A stretch of 28,985 nt of DNA from assembly GCA_002430925.1 (NCBI GenBank), contig DJDD01000033.1, forward strand, positions 1 through 28,985. The letters run 5' to 3'. The first letter of the stretch is position 1. Every line of letters starts with the position of its first letter. The notes beneath the pieces were generated by a model. It was not told the DNA's origin. It was given only the letters and a program-made list of their open reading frames with translations, and did not search any database. Both the position numbers and the translations under genes were made by a program. This DNA comes from Flavobacteriales bacterium UBA5933. GTDB lineage: Bacteria > Bacteroidota > Bacteroidia > Flavobacteriales > Weeksellaceae. Below, in pieces: positions 15,977 through 24,120 of the stretch.

Positions 15977-16055
15977 TTGGGCGTTCCCTTCGGTCGGGCA
16001 TTTCGTTGCAATCTTTTTCTGAGGAAAAAGGATTTTCACTACATTCCCTAACGCA
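15977..16055 (+). repeat. Interspersed repeat B, copy 2
   Basis: This 79-bp copy of the element at 7074-7152 has closing stem GCGTT (15981-15985) with AACGC (16050-16054) and central hairpin CTTTTTC-TGAG-GAAAAAG (16013-16030). It begins 3 bp after the HxlR stop codon and ends 29 bp before the stop of the convergent DUF1905 gene. No conventional terminator lies in this gap, so the element may be the 3' end signal for one or both genes. Confidence 0.9.
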
Positions 16056-16084
16056 ATATAGATATAGTATATAAAAATTGTTTC

Positions 16085-16540
16085 TTAACTAAGAATATTA
16101 ATATATTTCAAAATAATTTTTATTTGTTTTTCTTCTGAATTTTCTGAGATAATATCTTTAATAATTTTATCTTTTTCTTCTTCAGATAAATTTTGGAAAT
16201 TCAATAGAACAGCTGATTCTTCAAAAGTTTGTAAAATTTCTTTTTCTGTAATTTTATTTATAGGATTTAATAAATAAAGAGTGACATTTACAAAATCACC
16301 TTTATCTTTTTTGATTTCATTTCTAATTTTTTTATTAATGGAAATTAACTTATCTTCTCCTTTTCTAGAAAATAAATTTATACTTTCAATTTTATACTCA
16401 TCAATTGTTCCCGAAACTTTCAGAGAACCCCATTTTCCTACAATGTCTTTTGTGTTCGGAATTTGTATATGATAGGTCCAGGCTCCTTTATCTTTTTCAT
16501 ATTTTAATTCAAGTTGTTGATTTTTAATTAAAAATTCCAT
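16085..16540 (-). CDS. DUF1905-domain protein (YdeI/OmpD-associated-like C-terminus)
   Basis: The protein is soluble, 151 residues, with no signal peptide. Residues about 18-95 fit DUF1905, a small beta-barrel domain: GAWTYHIQIPN, GKWGSLKVSGTIDEY, then RKGEDKLISINKKIRNEI and KKDKGDFVNVTLY. The acidic helical tail (LSEEEKDKIIKDIISENSEE) resembles the YdeI / OmpD-associated helical segment that often follows DUF1905. The biochemical role of the family is unknown to me. It starts 14 bp after the FUSC-family gene stop and is probably co-transcribed with it. The whole protein is Lys/Glu-rich and intact. Confidence 0.75.
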   Translation of the reverse strand: MEFLIKNQQLELKYEKDKGAWTYHIQIPNTKDIVGKWGSLKVSGTIDEYKIESINLFSRKGEDKLISINKKIRNEIKKDKGDFVNVTLYLLNPINKITEKEILQTFEESAVLLNFQNLSEEEKDKIIKDIISENSEEKQIKIILKYINILS

Positions 16541-16554
16541 GTTTACAAAAAAAA

Positions 16555-18765
16555 TTAAACGGTCACTTTTTTATCTCCTATTTCCGATTCATTCTTTTTT
16601 TGATGTTCATCTATAAAAACTTGTCCAACTTTAGAGAAATCAGAAACTATTTCATACAAATATTCAAGTAAATTTTTAATTAATTCAGCATCATTTTTCA
16701 AATCATCAGTAGTTATTTCCTCCATATTTACAGGTTGTTCATCAAAAACAATAGTTTTTAATAAATGCTCTGTTTTATATTCTCCAAACATATTTATGCT
16801 TTGCAACAGCAATTGTAGAATTTTAGTAATTAAACGAATATGCTCTGATGTTAATACAACGTCATTATTTCTTTTAATGATTTTGACTAATCCAACAGAA
16901 TAAGAAACAAAAGATTGATTGAAAATAGTAAAACTATTTAGCTCATCTGCATTTTTTTGCTTGTCTTTTGGTTCTGAAATTATTCGCTGAAAAACAGAAT
17001 TAATGTTAGCCATTGCGATAAATAAATCTTTTCGAGCAATTTTATAGTCAGTTGTAGAAACTTCATTATTTGCTAGCCGTTTAAAAACAAGGAATATATA
17101 TTCGTAATCAGCGATAAGAGCTTTTTGTATATACCCATTCATATTATTTTTTTCCCATGTAGGGAAAATTAAATAACAAGAAATAAATGCCATAAATCCA
17201 CCAATTATAGTATCCATGAATCGTTCTTCTATAATTGTAATGGTATCAATTTTAGAGTAAAAACTAATAGCAATTAGTACATAAGCTGTTAAATAAAATG
17301 TTCCGACAGAATATCGTTGTCTTATAAAAGTATATGCTAGTAACATGAAGAAAAGCATGAATGCAAATCGAATTCCAAGATCATGAATAAAAAGAACAAT
17401 TAGCAAACCAACAATTCCACCAGAAATAGTTCCTTTCAATCGTTGATAATTTCTTTTTTTAGTAACACTAAAACCAGGTTTTAATATAACAACTGTTGTC
17501 ATCAAAATCCAATAACTATGATAGCTAGTAGGTATTATAAATGTAATTGCATAACCAGTAAGCATTACAATTGTAGCTCTTAAAGCATGACGAAAAATAG
17601 AAGATTTAATATTAAAGTGATCTCGCATTTTTCGCATAGAATAATTTACAGTTGGCTGAAAATTTTGTGCATGATCTAATGGATTCTTCTTTTTTTCTGA
17701 AAATGAATCATCATAAAAGAATTTATGAATGAAATTTATTTTATAAATGACTTGTTTTATGTTAATATAAACCTTTGTTAATACAATAGGTTTCTTTCCA
17801 TCAAGATATAATTCCTTGATAGCATCATCAATTTTTTTCAATTCAATATCAAAGTCAAAAGTAGGCGATTTAGGTTTTTTATTAGAATTGATATGGTAAG
17901 CAATCATTTTTAACTCATGCGCAATTTTATTCATCATGTTATAAATCTTACGCATAGCTTTTGTATCGCCATATTCTTCACGAATACTTTTATAATCGTA
18001 TTGTGTAGCAGTTATATTTTCAAAAATATCTATTAAGTCAGAATAGATAAATACAATAGATCGACCAATTGGTGTTTGATCTTTTACTAATCTTTTATTG
18101 CTAAAGACTAATTCACGAACTAAATTTTGTTTTTCATTAATGATAACATGTTCATCAATAAGTTTTTTTATAATATCATCATAATTAGAATCTTTATCGA
18201 ACATAGAGGCTTTAATACGAATATATTCAGCTATATGTATCATCGTATCAGCAAGGTTCTGCTGAGCCATTCTATAAGGTCTAAAAGTACTTATAGCTAG
18301 ACTAAAAATAGAATACCAAATAGCACCAGCAGTTATAAAACTTGCGATTTGAAAAGCATTTAAATCATCTCTCAAATCATTCATGTTCATAACCATAGAC
18401 ATCATAATAACCATGCCTAATGCACTTGCTCTTTGTCCCCAAACTGCAAGCATATTTGAAGAAAAAACAATTACAATTAAGAACAATCCTAATACATACT
18501 CAAAATGATTGATTGTTTTGGTAAGGAATGAAATGATAAAAATAAAAAGAACTGAAAGCCATAAAAAATTTCGTCTTTCCTTGAATGGTCCAGGAGTATC
18601 TGTCATATGTGCTAATACAGCACCAAGACTCATGGTTACACCAGTATATAATTCGCCGAAATATCCTGCAACAATAGGAGGTATAACAATTGCAATAGAA
18701 GTTTTTATTCCATCAGCAAGAGCTTCTCCATAAATGAAATTTTCTAATTTATTTTTAAATTCCAA
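16555..18765 (-). CDS. FUSC-family inner-membrane protein (YccS/YhfK-like)
   Basis: The 736-residue integral membrane protein has two membrane blocks. The first (about 18-165) has helices around IKTSIAIVIPPIVAGYFG and GMVIMMSMVMN. The second (about 395-540) carries the FUSC signature HALRATIVMLTGYAI, then SYWILMTTVVILKPGFS and RLKGTISGGIVG. Cytoplasmic helical domains lie between them and at the C-terminus. Relatives include fusaric acid resistance and aromatic-acid efflux proteins (AaeB) and E. coli YccS/YhfK, none of which gives a firm substrate here. No membrane-fusion partner is adjacent. The start is TTG: the frame has an upstream stop and no earlier ATG, and the next Met is residue 45, inside the first membrane helix region. 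A promoter-like sequence precedes it. Confidence 0.85.
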   Translation of the reverse strand: MEFKNKLENFIYGEALADGIKTSIAIVIPPIVAGYFGELYTGVTMSLGAVLAHMTDTPGPFKERRNFLWLSVLFIFIISFLTKTINHFEYVLGLFLIVIVFSSNMLAVWGQRASALGMVIMMSMVMNMNDLRDDLNAFQIASFITAGAIWYSIFSLAISTFRPYRMAQQNLADTMIHIAEYIRIKASMFDKDSNYDDIIKKLIDEHVIINEKQNLVRELVFSNKRLVKDQTPIGRSIVFIYSDLIDIFENITATQYDYKSIREEYGDTKAMRKIYNMMNKIAHELKMIAYHINSNKKPKSPTFDFDIELKKIDDAIKELYLDGKKPIVLTKVYINIKQVIYKINFIHKFFYDDSFSEKKKNPLDHAQNFQPTVNYSMRKMRDHFNIKSSIFRHALRATIVMLTGYAITFIIPTSYHSYWILMTTVVILKPGFSVTKKRNYQRLKGTISGGIVGLLIVLFIHDLGIRFAFMLFFMLLAYTFIRQRYSVGTFYLTAYVLIAISFYSKIDTITIIEERFMDTIIGGFMAFISCYLIFPTWEKNNMNGYIQKALIADYEYIFLVFKRLANNEVSTTDYKIARKDLFIAMANINSVFQRIISEPKDKQKNADELNSFTIFNQSFVSYSVGLVKIIKRNNDVVLTSEHIRLITKILQLLLQSINMFGEYKTEHLLKTIVFDEQPVNMEEITTDDLKNDAELIKNLLEYLYEIVSDFSKVGQVFIDEHQKKNESEIGDKKVTV

Positions 18766-18799
18766 ATGATTTAAATTTTAATAATGATTTTGATATCTA

Positions 18800-18830
18800 T
18801 AAAATTAATATAACTTTTTTATAAATTCAA
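18800..18830 (-). promoter_or_regulatory. Candidate promoter of the FUSC-DUF1905 pair
   Basis: TTG (18830-18828), a 20-nt spacer and TAATTTTA (18807-18800, one mismatch to TAnnTTTG) lie on the minus strand, just beyond the methyltransferase stop. The predicted leader is about 30 nt to the TTG codon. Confidence 0.45.
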
Positions 18831-19997
18831 CTAAATACGAGATGTTTTTAAAATATGAAAACCATCAATGCTTTGTGTAAAAATTAGAGTAGTAAGTCCA
18901 CCATCAATAATTTTGAATTTTTTCTTAATTACATCTATTGGTTGATTAAAGTTTTTAACAAGCATGTTAGCTTTCATTTTCAAAATTTCCTTTTTAGGAT
19001 TTGTGATTTGTTCTTCAATCTTATACACTTTACCTGGAAAATTATTTATAATTTCTGATGAAGTATATAAATGAGTATTCTGATGAAGTTTCTGAATGTT
19101 AAATCTTTCTGATATTAATTTAAAAGCACCAGTTTTTAAAATAGCTACATTGGGTTCATAGATATATTGTGAGACAGAACCATAAGTTGCTATAGCATCT
19201 ATTTCATCATTATAATTAAATTGAAAATCAGTTTGATTACTTTCTAAATTAATAGCTTTAATGATAGGATTATCATATATTTGATTTTTATCTAATACAA
19301 TCAAAAAATCTTTTACTTCATTTTTTAAAGCAACAATATGTATTTCAGTAATATGATTTACTTGTTGTAGAGTTGAAGAAATATCTAATAAAGGAGAAAG
19401 TTTGATTAATATTTTATTACTTTTTTCAAAAAAAGTAGGAATCCATTCTAAAATATTAGGTTCTAAATCCTCTAAAATGAATTTTCTTCCACCAGAATTT
19501 CTTCGTGCAGGATCAAGATAAATAACATCAAATTTTAATGTTGAATGTTGATCGAAAAAATCTCGAAAAGAGGTAGAATATACTTTTACATTCGGAGAAA
19601 GTATTGATGTATTATTTTTTACAATCTCACTTAATTCTGTATTTTGTTCTATGTGATAAACTTCTGAAAACCTTTTTGCAAAAGCCATAGTATCTATTCC
19701 AAATCCAGCGGTTAAATCAATCAAAGTGTTTCCTTCAATTAAACTAGCTTTATAATTTGCTGTAGCTTCAGAACTAGCTTGTTCAAGGTTAATAGAAGGA
19801 GGAAAGAATATATTCTCAGTTTTGTATAATGTAGGGAATTTAGATTTAGATACTTGTATTCCTTTTAATTGTTGAGCAATTTCTGATGAAGAAATTAGTT
19901 CAAAAGGAGATTTTTTTAAAACAATTTTTTTAAAATCCTCATGTTCAATTGATTTTAAATAATCTTGAAATTCTGCGGATAAAATAGCATTATTCAA
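18831..19997 (-). CDS. SAM-dependent methyltransferase with THUMP-like domain (PG_1098 type)
   Basis: The 388-residue cytoplasmic protein is predicted to methylate RNA. Its N-terminal helical domain (about 1-85) contains KKSPFELISSSEIAQQL. A Rossmann methyltransferase domain follows, with motif I LIDLTAGFGIDTMAFA (92-107) and an acidic residue after the second strand (E117). The motif DPARR (162-166) is characteristic of this Bacteroidota family. The C-terminal part (about 290-388) fits the THUMP-like / ferredoxin-like domain known from P. gingivalis PG_1098. The target nucleoside is unknown to me. The start appears to be TTG, 35 bp after the mutA-like stop; no ATG is available nearby. It may be the last gene of the udk transcript. 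Confidence 0.85.
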   Translation of the reverse strand: MNNAILSAEFQDYLKSIEHEDFKKIVLKKSPFELISSSEIAQQLKGIQVSKSKFPTLYKTENIFFPPSINLEQASSEATANYKASLIEGNTLIDLTAGFGIDTMAFAKRFSEVYHIEQNTELSEIVKNNTSILSPNVKVYSTSFRDFFDQHSTLKFDVIYLDPARRNSGGRKFILEDLEPNILEWIPTFFEKSNKILIKLSPLLDISSTLQQVNHITEIHIVALKNEVKDFLIVLDKNQIYDNPIIKAINLESNQTDFQFNYNDEIDAIATYGSVSQYIYEPNVAILKTGAFKLISERFNIQKLHQNTHLYTSSEIINNFPGKVYKIEEQITNPKKEILKMKANMLVKNFNQPIDVIKKKFKIIDGGLTTLIFTQSIDGFHILKTSRI

Positions 19998-20032
19998 TGG
20001 TGTAATAATTTTATTGATAGACGAATATAAAT

Positions 20033-21220
20033 TTATTTCTTTTCTTCTTTTTCTGCTAATCGAGTAGGGACAATAGGTAAAAATAGAACTTGCTTAATCA
20101 CTTTTTCTTTTTTTGTTCTTTCATCATTACCAAATGAAATCTTGTTTTTATTTACACCAATTAGTTGTAAAATGTTTTCATCAAAATCTTTTTGTTCTTT
20201 TTTTGCAGTTGAATAAATGAAATCTTGAATTGTTTCATTTTCTATTGATTTCAGAAAGCCTCCAGAATTTTGAATTGTCTTAAATAATTCCAAAGCTTTT
20301 TCACCCATCTGATCAGTAAGATTTTCTATATAATAAGAACCAGAAATATAATCATCGTTATAATCACAAGGATTTATTTCATTTTCCACAATTATTGCAT
20401 CACTTTTGCCTAGGAATGAAGCTGATATTTCCAATGAAGCTCTAACAATATTATTATCCTTATCTAAAGATGATTTATTTCTTTTAGAAACAGAAGTAAC
20501 AATGTGTGCATCATTTCTTAAATCATATTGCTCCATAATCATTCGCCATAAAAATCGGAAAGCTCTTAGTTTAGCAATTTCAAAGAAAAAATTACTTCCA
20601 ATCGCAAATTTAAAGTAAATTTTATCTGCTATTTCAGCTCCAAAATCCTCAATATACTGCACTGCATGCGATAAAGATATTGCAATTTCTTGTATATGAT
20701 TGGCTCCTGCATTTTGATAAACATCTGCTTGTATGGCAATACATTTATCACAATAACTTTCTCTAACTATTTTTTTGATTAAATCACGATCTGCTTTTCT
20801 GGTTTCCTTTAAACGAACTCCATTTTGAGCATAATAGCCGTAAACATCAAAGTCTAAGAATTTTTTATGAGGTAATTTTTTAAGAACATTAAAATTTAAT
20901 GTTTCATGGTATTGAAAATATAAATCAGATTCACTAGGAATAGATTCTAATTGATCACTATTATTTTCAGTTATAAAATAAGCATTGCAATACTTATTCT
21001 CCAATTTGATATTAGTAGAAATTATTTTAGTAGCATTAGAAATAGGTTTTAGATTATAATAATCTACATCATTCGATATATATAATGGTTTAACATTGAT
21101 ATGATCATTAGTTCCCCAAACAAGCGTTTTATTATAATCTAAACCTTCTAATTCTACTTGAACTTTATTCTTCCATTGTTTTTCTGAGATAGGAATAATA
21201 TCTTCAAAAAATTTATTCAT
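20033..21220 (-). CDS. mutA: Methylmalonyl-CoA mutase small (beta) subunit, TIM-barrel part only
   Basis: MutA is the non-catalytic partner of MutB in adenosylcobalamin-dependent interconversion of methylmalonyl-CoA and succinyl-CoA. Family hallmarks are AIQADVYQNAGANHIQEIA, KIYFKFAIGSNFFFEIAKLR and SGGFLKSIENETIQDFI. Its 395 residues end just after the barrel region; classical small subunits are about 620 and carry a degenerate cobalamin-binding domain. A short form is, as far as I recall, usual in Flavobacteriia, so I do not call it a truncation. The start overlaps the DivIC-like stop (TAATG), implying translational coupling. The catalytic mutB is not next to it; a methyltransferase occupies that place. 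No internal stop or frameshift is visible. Confidence 0.88.
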   Translation of the reverse strand: MNKFFEDIIPISEKQWKNKVQVELEGLDYNKTLVWGTNDHINVKPLYISNDVDYYNLKPISNATKIISTNIKLENKYCNAYFITENNSDQLESIPSESDLYFQYHETLNFNVLKKLPHKKFLDFDVYGYYAQNGVRLKETRKADRDLIKKIVRESYCDKCIAIQADVYQNAGANHIQEIAISLSHAVQYIEDFGAEIADKIYFKFAIGSNFFFEIAKLRAFRFLWRMIMEQYDLRNDAHIVTSVSKRNKSSLDKDNNIVRASLEISASFLGKSDAIIVENEINPCDYNDDYISGSYYIENLTDQMGEKALELFKTIQNSGGFLKSIENETIQDFIYSTAKKEQKDFDENILQLIGVNKNKISFGNDERTKKEKVIKQVLFLPIVPTRLAEKEEKK

Positions 21221-21603
21221 TATTTTTTCTCTTTAGGTTCTTCAACTTTTTCTTGTTGAATAATGAATATATCTTCATCTTCCTTTTTTAGAAAATGTTG
21301 CTCTCTAGCAATTCTTTCTATTTCAGCAGGATTGTTATTAAGTTCGTTAAGTTTTTCTTTTTCTTTATTTAAATTTTTTTGAAAATAAGCTTCATCCATT
21401 TCTAATAGACGAATTTGCTTATCAAGTTCTCTATGAACAAAAAATGAGTTTTGATCGAAAAAAAACATCCAAATAATAAATGCAACAGAAAGTATAAAAT
21501 AGCGATTCCAAACTATTTTGAATAATCGAGAATCTCTTATTTTCTTTTTTGGAATTTCTGGAGTTAATTCTTCATCTAGTATTTCTTCCGATGTATTTTT
21601 CAT
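21220..21603 (-). CDS. FtsB/DivIC-family septum formation initiator
   Basis: This is a small bitopic division protein that would join the FtsL/FtsQ-like subcomplex at the septum. Its 127 residues are arranged as a cytoplasmic N-terminus with acidic and basic patches (1-33), one membrane helix (about 35-50, RYFILSVAFIIWMFFF), a coiled coil (about 56-90, LDKQIRLLEMDEAYFQKNL) and the conserved post-coil motif PAEIERIAREQHFLKKEDE (92-110). The type II orientation fits the family. It starts immediately before the udk stop (no gap) and overlaps the mutA-like start, so the three genes form one tight operon in a gene order common in Flavobacteriia. Confidence 0.9.
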   Translation of the reverse strand: MKNTSEEILDEELTPEIPKKKIRDSRLFKIVWNRYFILSVAFIIWMFFFDQNSFFVHRELDKQIRLLEMDEAYFQKNLNKEKEKLNELNNNPAEIERIAREQHFLKKEDEDIFIIQQEKVEEPKEKK

Positions 21604-22284
21604 TTATATGGTTACTTGAGAATTTAATTTTTCTTTAATTACAGTAGTAAGAACTTTTACAGCAACAGAATTTTTCTTTTTCATATTAGGAATAATAATA
21701 TCTGCATAGTTTTTTGAAGGTTCTATGAATTGCTGATGCATTGGTTTTAACGTTTTTTGGTAACGAGTTAAAACTTCATCTAAATCACGACCTCTTTCTT
21801 GTATATCTCTACGAACACGACGGATTAATCTTTCGTCAGAATCTGCATGTACAAATATTTTAACATCAAATAAATCTCTTAATTCAGGATCAGTTAATAC
21901 TAAAATACCTTCAACGATAATTACACTTTGTGGGTGAGTAAGAATTGTTTCGTCCTTTCTACTGTGTGTAATGAATGAGTAAACAGGTTGCTCAATCGAA
22001 ACGCCACTTTTTAATAATGAAACATGTTCTTTTAATAATTCAAAATCAATTGATCTTGGGTGATCGAAATTTATTTTAGAACGTTCTTCAAAAGATAAAT
22101 CTAAATGATCTTTATAATAATTATCTTGCGAAATAACAATTACACTTTCGGCGTTTAGGTCTCTCAAAATATTATTAACAACAGTAGTTTTTCCTGAACC
22201 TGTTCCACCTGCAATTCCAATTACTAGCATCTTTTTTTTATTATTTTTTAAATTATTAGTTGTTTCCATTGCAAGATCATCCAT
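21604..22284 (-). CDS. udk: Uridine kinase
   Basis: The enzyme phosphorylates uridine and cytidine to the monophosphates in pyrimidine salvage. The Walker A motif GGTGSGKT is at 26-33. VISQDNYYKDHLDLSFEERS holds the substrate-binding Asp/Tyr region, NFDHPRSIDF is the nucleoside-binding loop, and VEGILVL and RRVRRDIQERGRD (lid) follow. The ATG at 22284 gives 226 residues; ATGs at codons 6 and 19 are alternatives. The codon-19 start (MLVIGIAGG, 208 residues) is closer to the usual family length and N-terminus, so the true start may be 22230. It is the first gene of the udk-divIC-mutA operon. TATCTTTA at 22303-22296 is a possible weak -7 box without a clear -33 partner. Confidence 0.93.
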   Translation of the reverse strand: MDDLAMETTNNLKNNKKKMLVIGIAGGTGSGKTTVVNNILRDLNAESVIVISQDNYYKDHLDLSFEERSKINFDHPRSIDFELLKEHVSLLKSGVSIEQPVYSFITHSRKDETILTHPQSVIIVEGILVLTDPELRDLFDVKIFVHADSDERLIRRVRRDIQERGRDLDEVLTRYQKTLKPMHQQFIEPSKNYADIIIPNMKKKNSVAVKVLTTVIKEKLNSQVTI

Positions 22285-22596
22285 TAAATTTTACTAAAGA
22301 TAAAATTTTACTTTTTAATTTTAAAATATTTACGAATGATTCTTGTTTTTTTATTTTTTTAGTATAGAATAGGATAGGATTAATAGAATGAGTATAGTAG
22401 ACCAAATTGTTATTTGATTGTAATTTTAATCGACTATTCAAGTATAAATTAATCATTTAAATTTTTTTACACAAAAAAAGTACTTTACAGTACTTCTCTA
22501 AATTTTATTAATCGCGTGCAAAGGAAAGAAAAAAATGATAATTATTAAGTATTTTTTTTGTAAATTTAAGTAATCAAAACTGTTAAAAATATAAAA
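22285..22596. other. Divergent intergenic region, 312 bp
   Basis: It separates udk (minus) from the DUF4126 gene (plus). It holds a weak -7-like box for udk (22296-22303), a short tandem (AGGATAGGAT within 22369-22379), a hairpin with a T run readable on the minus strand (22471-22496), and long A and T runs. I see no RNA gene or coding frame, and no convincing promoter for the DUF4126 gene. Confidence 0.7.
22471..22496 (-). terminator. Hairpin with T run on the minus strand, upstream of udk
   Basis: AAGTACT (22479-22485), a TTAC loop and AGTACTT (22490-22496) form a 7-bp stem. Read on the minus strand it is followed by seven T residues, like a rho-independent terminator. Yet no minus-strand gene lies upstream of it; the nearest feature is the start of the plus-strand DUF4126 gene. 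It may end antisense transcription or may be an operator. Confidence 0.4.
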
Positions 22597-23199
22597 ATGA
22601 ACGAATTATTATCAACAAATTTTCTCTTACCTATACTGATAGGGATAGGTTTGGTCGCAGCAACGGGGTTCAGAATTTTCTTACCTTTATTTGTAGTCAG
22701 TTTATTAGCTGATTCAGGAAGCATTAATTTAAATATTTCTGAAAGTTGGAGTTGGATTAGCTCTGATACTACAATGATTATATTAGGAATTTTATCAATC
22801 GTTGAGTTAGCAATTTATTATATTCCTTATTTAGATAATTTTCTAGATAAAATATCTGTGCCTTTGGCTGCAATAGCAGGTGTTTTTATTTTTAAAATAG
22901 TATTACCAGAATCAATGAATGATTTTTTAGCTTGGATTTTAGCAATAATAGTTGGAGGAGGAATCTCTTTCTTTATTTCTGCTACAATGACTGCAGCTAG
23001 AGATGTGTCAACAATTACGACAAGAGGAGAAGGTAATTTTGTAATAAGTACTTTAGAAACACTTTCTTCTGTGATATTAATATTTATGTCGATTTATTTG
23101 CCATTACTTTCTTTTGTATTTGTTCTATTTATATTGTATAGTTGTTATTATGCATATGTACATGTTCGCAAAAGAGAAGATAAAATGGTATTATACTAG
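22597..23199 (+). CDS. DUF4126 membrane protein
   Basis: The 200-residue, strongly hydrophobic protein has about five or six membrane helices: LLPILIGIGLVAATGFRIFL (10-29), then about 58-76, 87-105, 110-132 and 152-187. It ends with a basic tail (HVRKREDK) that is probably cytoplasmic. The pattern GLVAATGFRIFLPL near the N-terminus and TRGEGNFVISTLE before the last helices fits DUF4126, a family with no known function to my knowledge. It is a single-gene unit between udk and the glycerol regulon, with a strong convergent terminator after it. Nothing in the context points to a role. Confidence 0.8.
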   Translation: MNELLSTNFLLPILIGIGLVAATGFRIFLPLFVVSLLADSGSINLNISESWSWISSDTTMIILGILSIVELAIYYIPYLDNFLDKISVPLAAIAGVFIFKIVLPESMNDFLAWILAIIVGGGISFFISATMTAARDVSTITTRGEGNFVISTLETLSSVILIFMSIYLPLLSFVFVLFILYSCYYAYVHVRKREDKMVLY

Positions 23200-23218
23200 T
23201 AATTGAAGAATATTTCAT

Positions 23219-23256
23219 AAAAAAGGCTTTCATTTAATTAAATGAAAGCCTTTTTT
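23219..23256. terminator. Bidirectional terminator between the DUF4126 gene and glpR
   Basis: A perfect 17-bp inverted repeat (arms 23219-23235 and 23240-23256, core AAGGCTTTCATTT) has an A run on the left and a T run on the right. It works for both convergent genes, 19 bp after one stop and 27 bp after the other. Confidence 0.92.
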
Positions 23257-23283
23257 ATGAAAAGAAAACAAAAAGAAATAAGT

Positions 23284-24063
23284 TTAAACAATTGTTAGTT
23301 TCACACCTAAATTATCAATATCTTCTTTTGCTTTTTCAGTAATTCTTGAATCAGTAATAATATGATCTACTTCATTTAAATCACATATTTTTCCAAAACC
23401 TTTTTTTCCAAATTTGCTGTAATCTGTCAATACTATAGTTTTCTGAGAAGCTTTAATCATTAAATGGTTTAAATTGGCTTCTAGTAGATTAGATGTTGTT
23501 AAGCCATAATCGGTATCTATTCCATCAATTCCAATAAACAGTTTTGAAAATGATAGTCTTTTTAAAGTTTCTTCTGCATAAGGACCAACAACAGATGTTG
23601 AATTAGGTCTTACAACACCTCCTAATTGAATTACTTCAATATTTGCTTTTCCACTAAGCGCTAATGCAACATTCATTGCTGATGTAACAACTGTGAGCTT
23701 TCCACTTGTTACATTTATAGCTTGTGCAAATTGTAAAACAGTAGTACCAGAAGCAATTAATATAGCATCGTTAGGTTCTATTAATGATGCAGCGTATTTT
23801 GCAATATCTTTTTTCTGATCAACATTTAGAAGGCTTTTCTCATTAACATTAATATCTTGAGTATATGGATTAGTTTTATAGATAAGACCATGAGCTTTAT
23901 AGATTAAACCCATGTTTTCGAGTGTTTTAATATCTTTTCTTATAGTAACAATAGATACGTCAAGTTTTTTGGCTAAATCGGATATTTTAAGGACTTCATT
24001 TTTTTCTAATTGATCTAAAATATAATTATGTCTTTGCGCCATTGTTTCAAATTCTATCATCAT
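23284..24063 (-). CDS. glpR: DeoR/GlpR-family repressor, probable regulator of the glycerol genes
   Basis: This is a cytoplasmic DNA-binding repressor of 259 residues. The N-terminal winged helix has LKISDLAKKLDVSIVTIRKDIKTLENMG (about 24-51, typical DeoR helix-turn-helix). The C-terminal sugar-phosphate sensor domain (about 80-255) has SGTTVLQFAQAI, VVGPYAEETLKRLSFSK, FIGIDGID and TDYSKFGKKGF. It is divergent from glpD-glpK-glpF across 131 bp, so glycerol-3-phosphate is the likely inducer, as for E. coli GlpR. The start at 24063 is kept because a -7 box lies 20 bp before it; ATGs at codons 2 and 8 (MAQRHNYIL, closest to the family N-terminus) are alternatives. Confidence 0.88.
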   Translation of the reverse strand: MMIEFETMAQRHNYILDQLEKNEVLKISDLAKKLDVSIVTIRKDIKTLENMGLIYKAHGLIYKTNPYTQDINVNEKSLLNVDQKKDIAKYAASLIEPNDAILIASGTTVLQFAQAINVTSGKLTVVTSAMNVALALSGKANIEVIQLGGVVRPNSTSVVGPYAEETLKRLSFSKLFIGIDGIDTDYGLTTSNLLEANLNHLMIKASQKTIVLTDYSKFGKKGFGKICDLNEVDHIITDSRITEKAKEDIDNLGVKLTIV

Positions 24064-24082
24064 TTATGTTTTAAAATCTAAC

Positions 24083-24090
24083 CAAATTTA
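24083..24090 (-). promoter_or_regulatory. Probable -7 box of the glpR promoter
   Basis: TAAATTTG on the minus strand is an exact match to TAnnTTTG, 19 bp before the glpR ATG. No TTG occurs at the -33 distance, which suggests a weak promoter. Confidence 0.45.
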
Positions 24091-24120
24091 GTAAAGTTTT
24101 TTATATATAATTCTTTCATT

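Noticed and set aside
22369..22379. AGGATAGGAT tandem as a phase-variable repeat
   Set aside because: There are only two 5-bp units outside any coding sequence or recognised promoter; this is too short to support slippage control.
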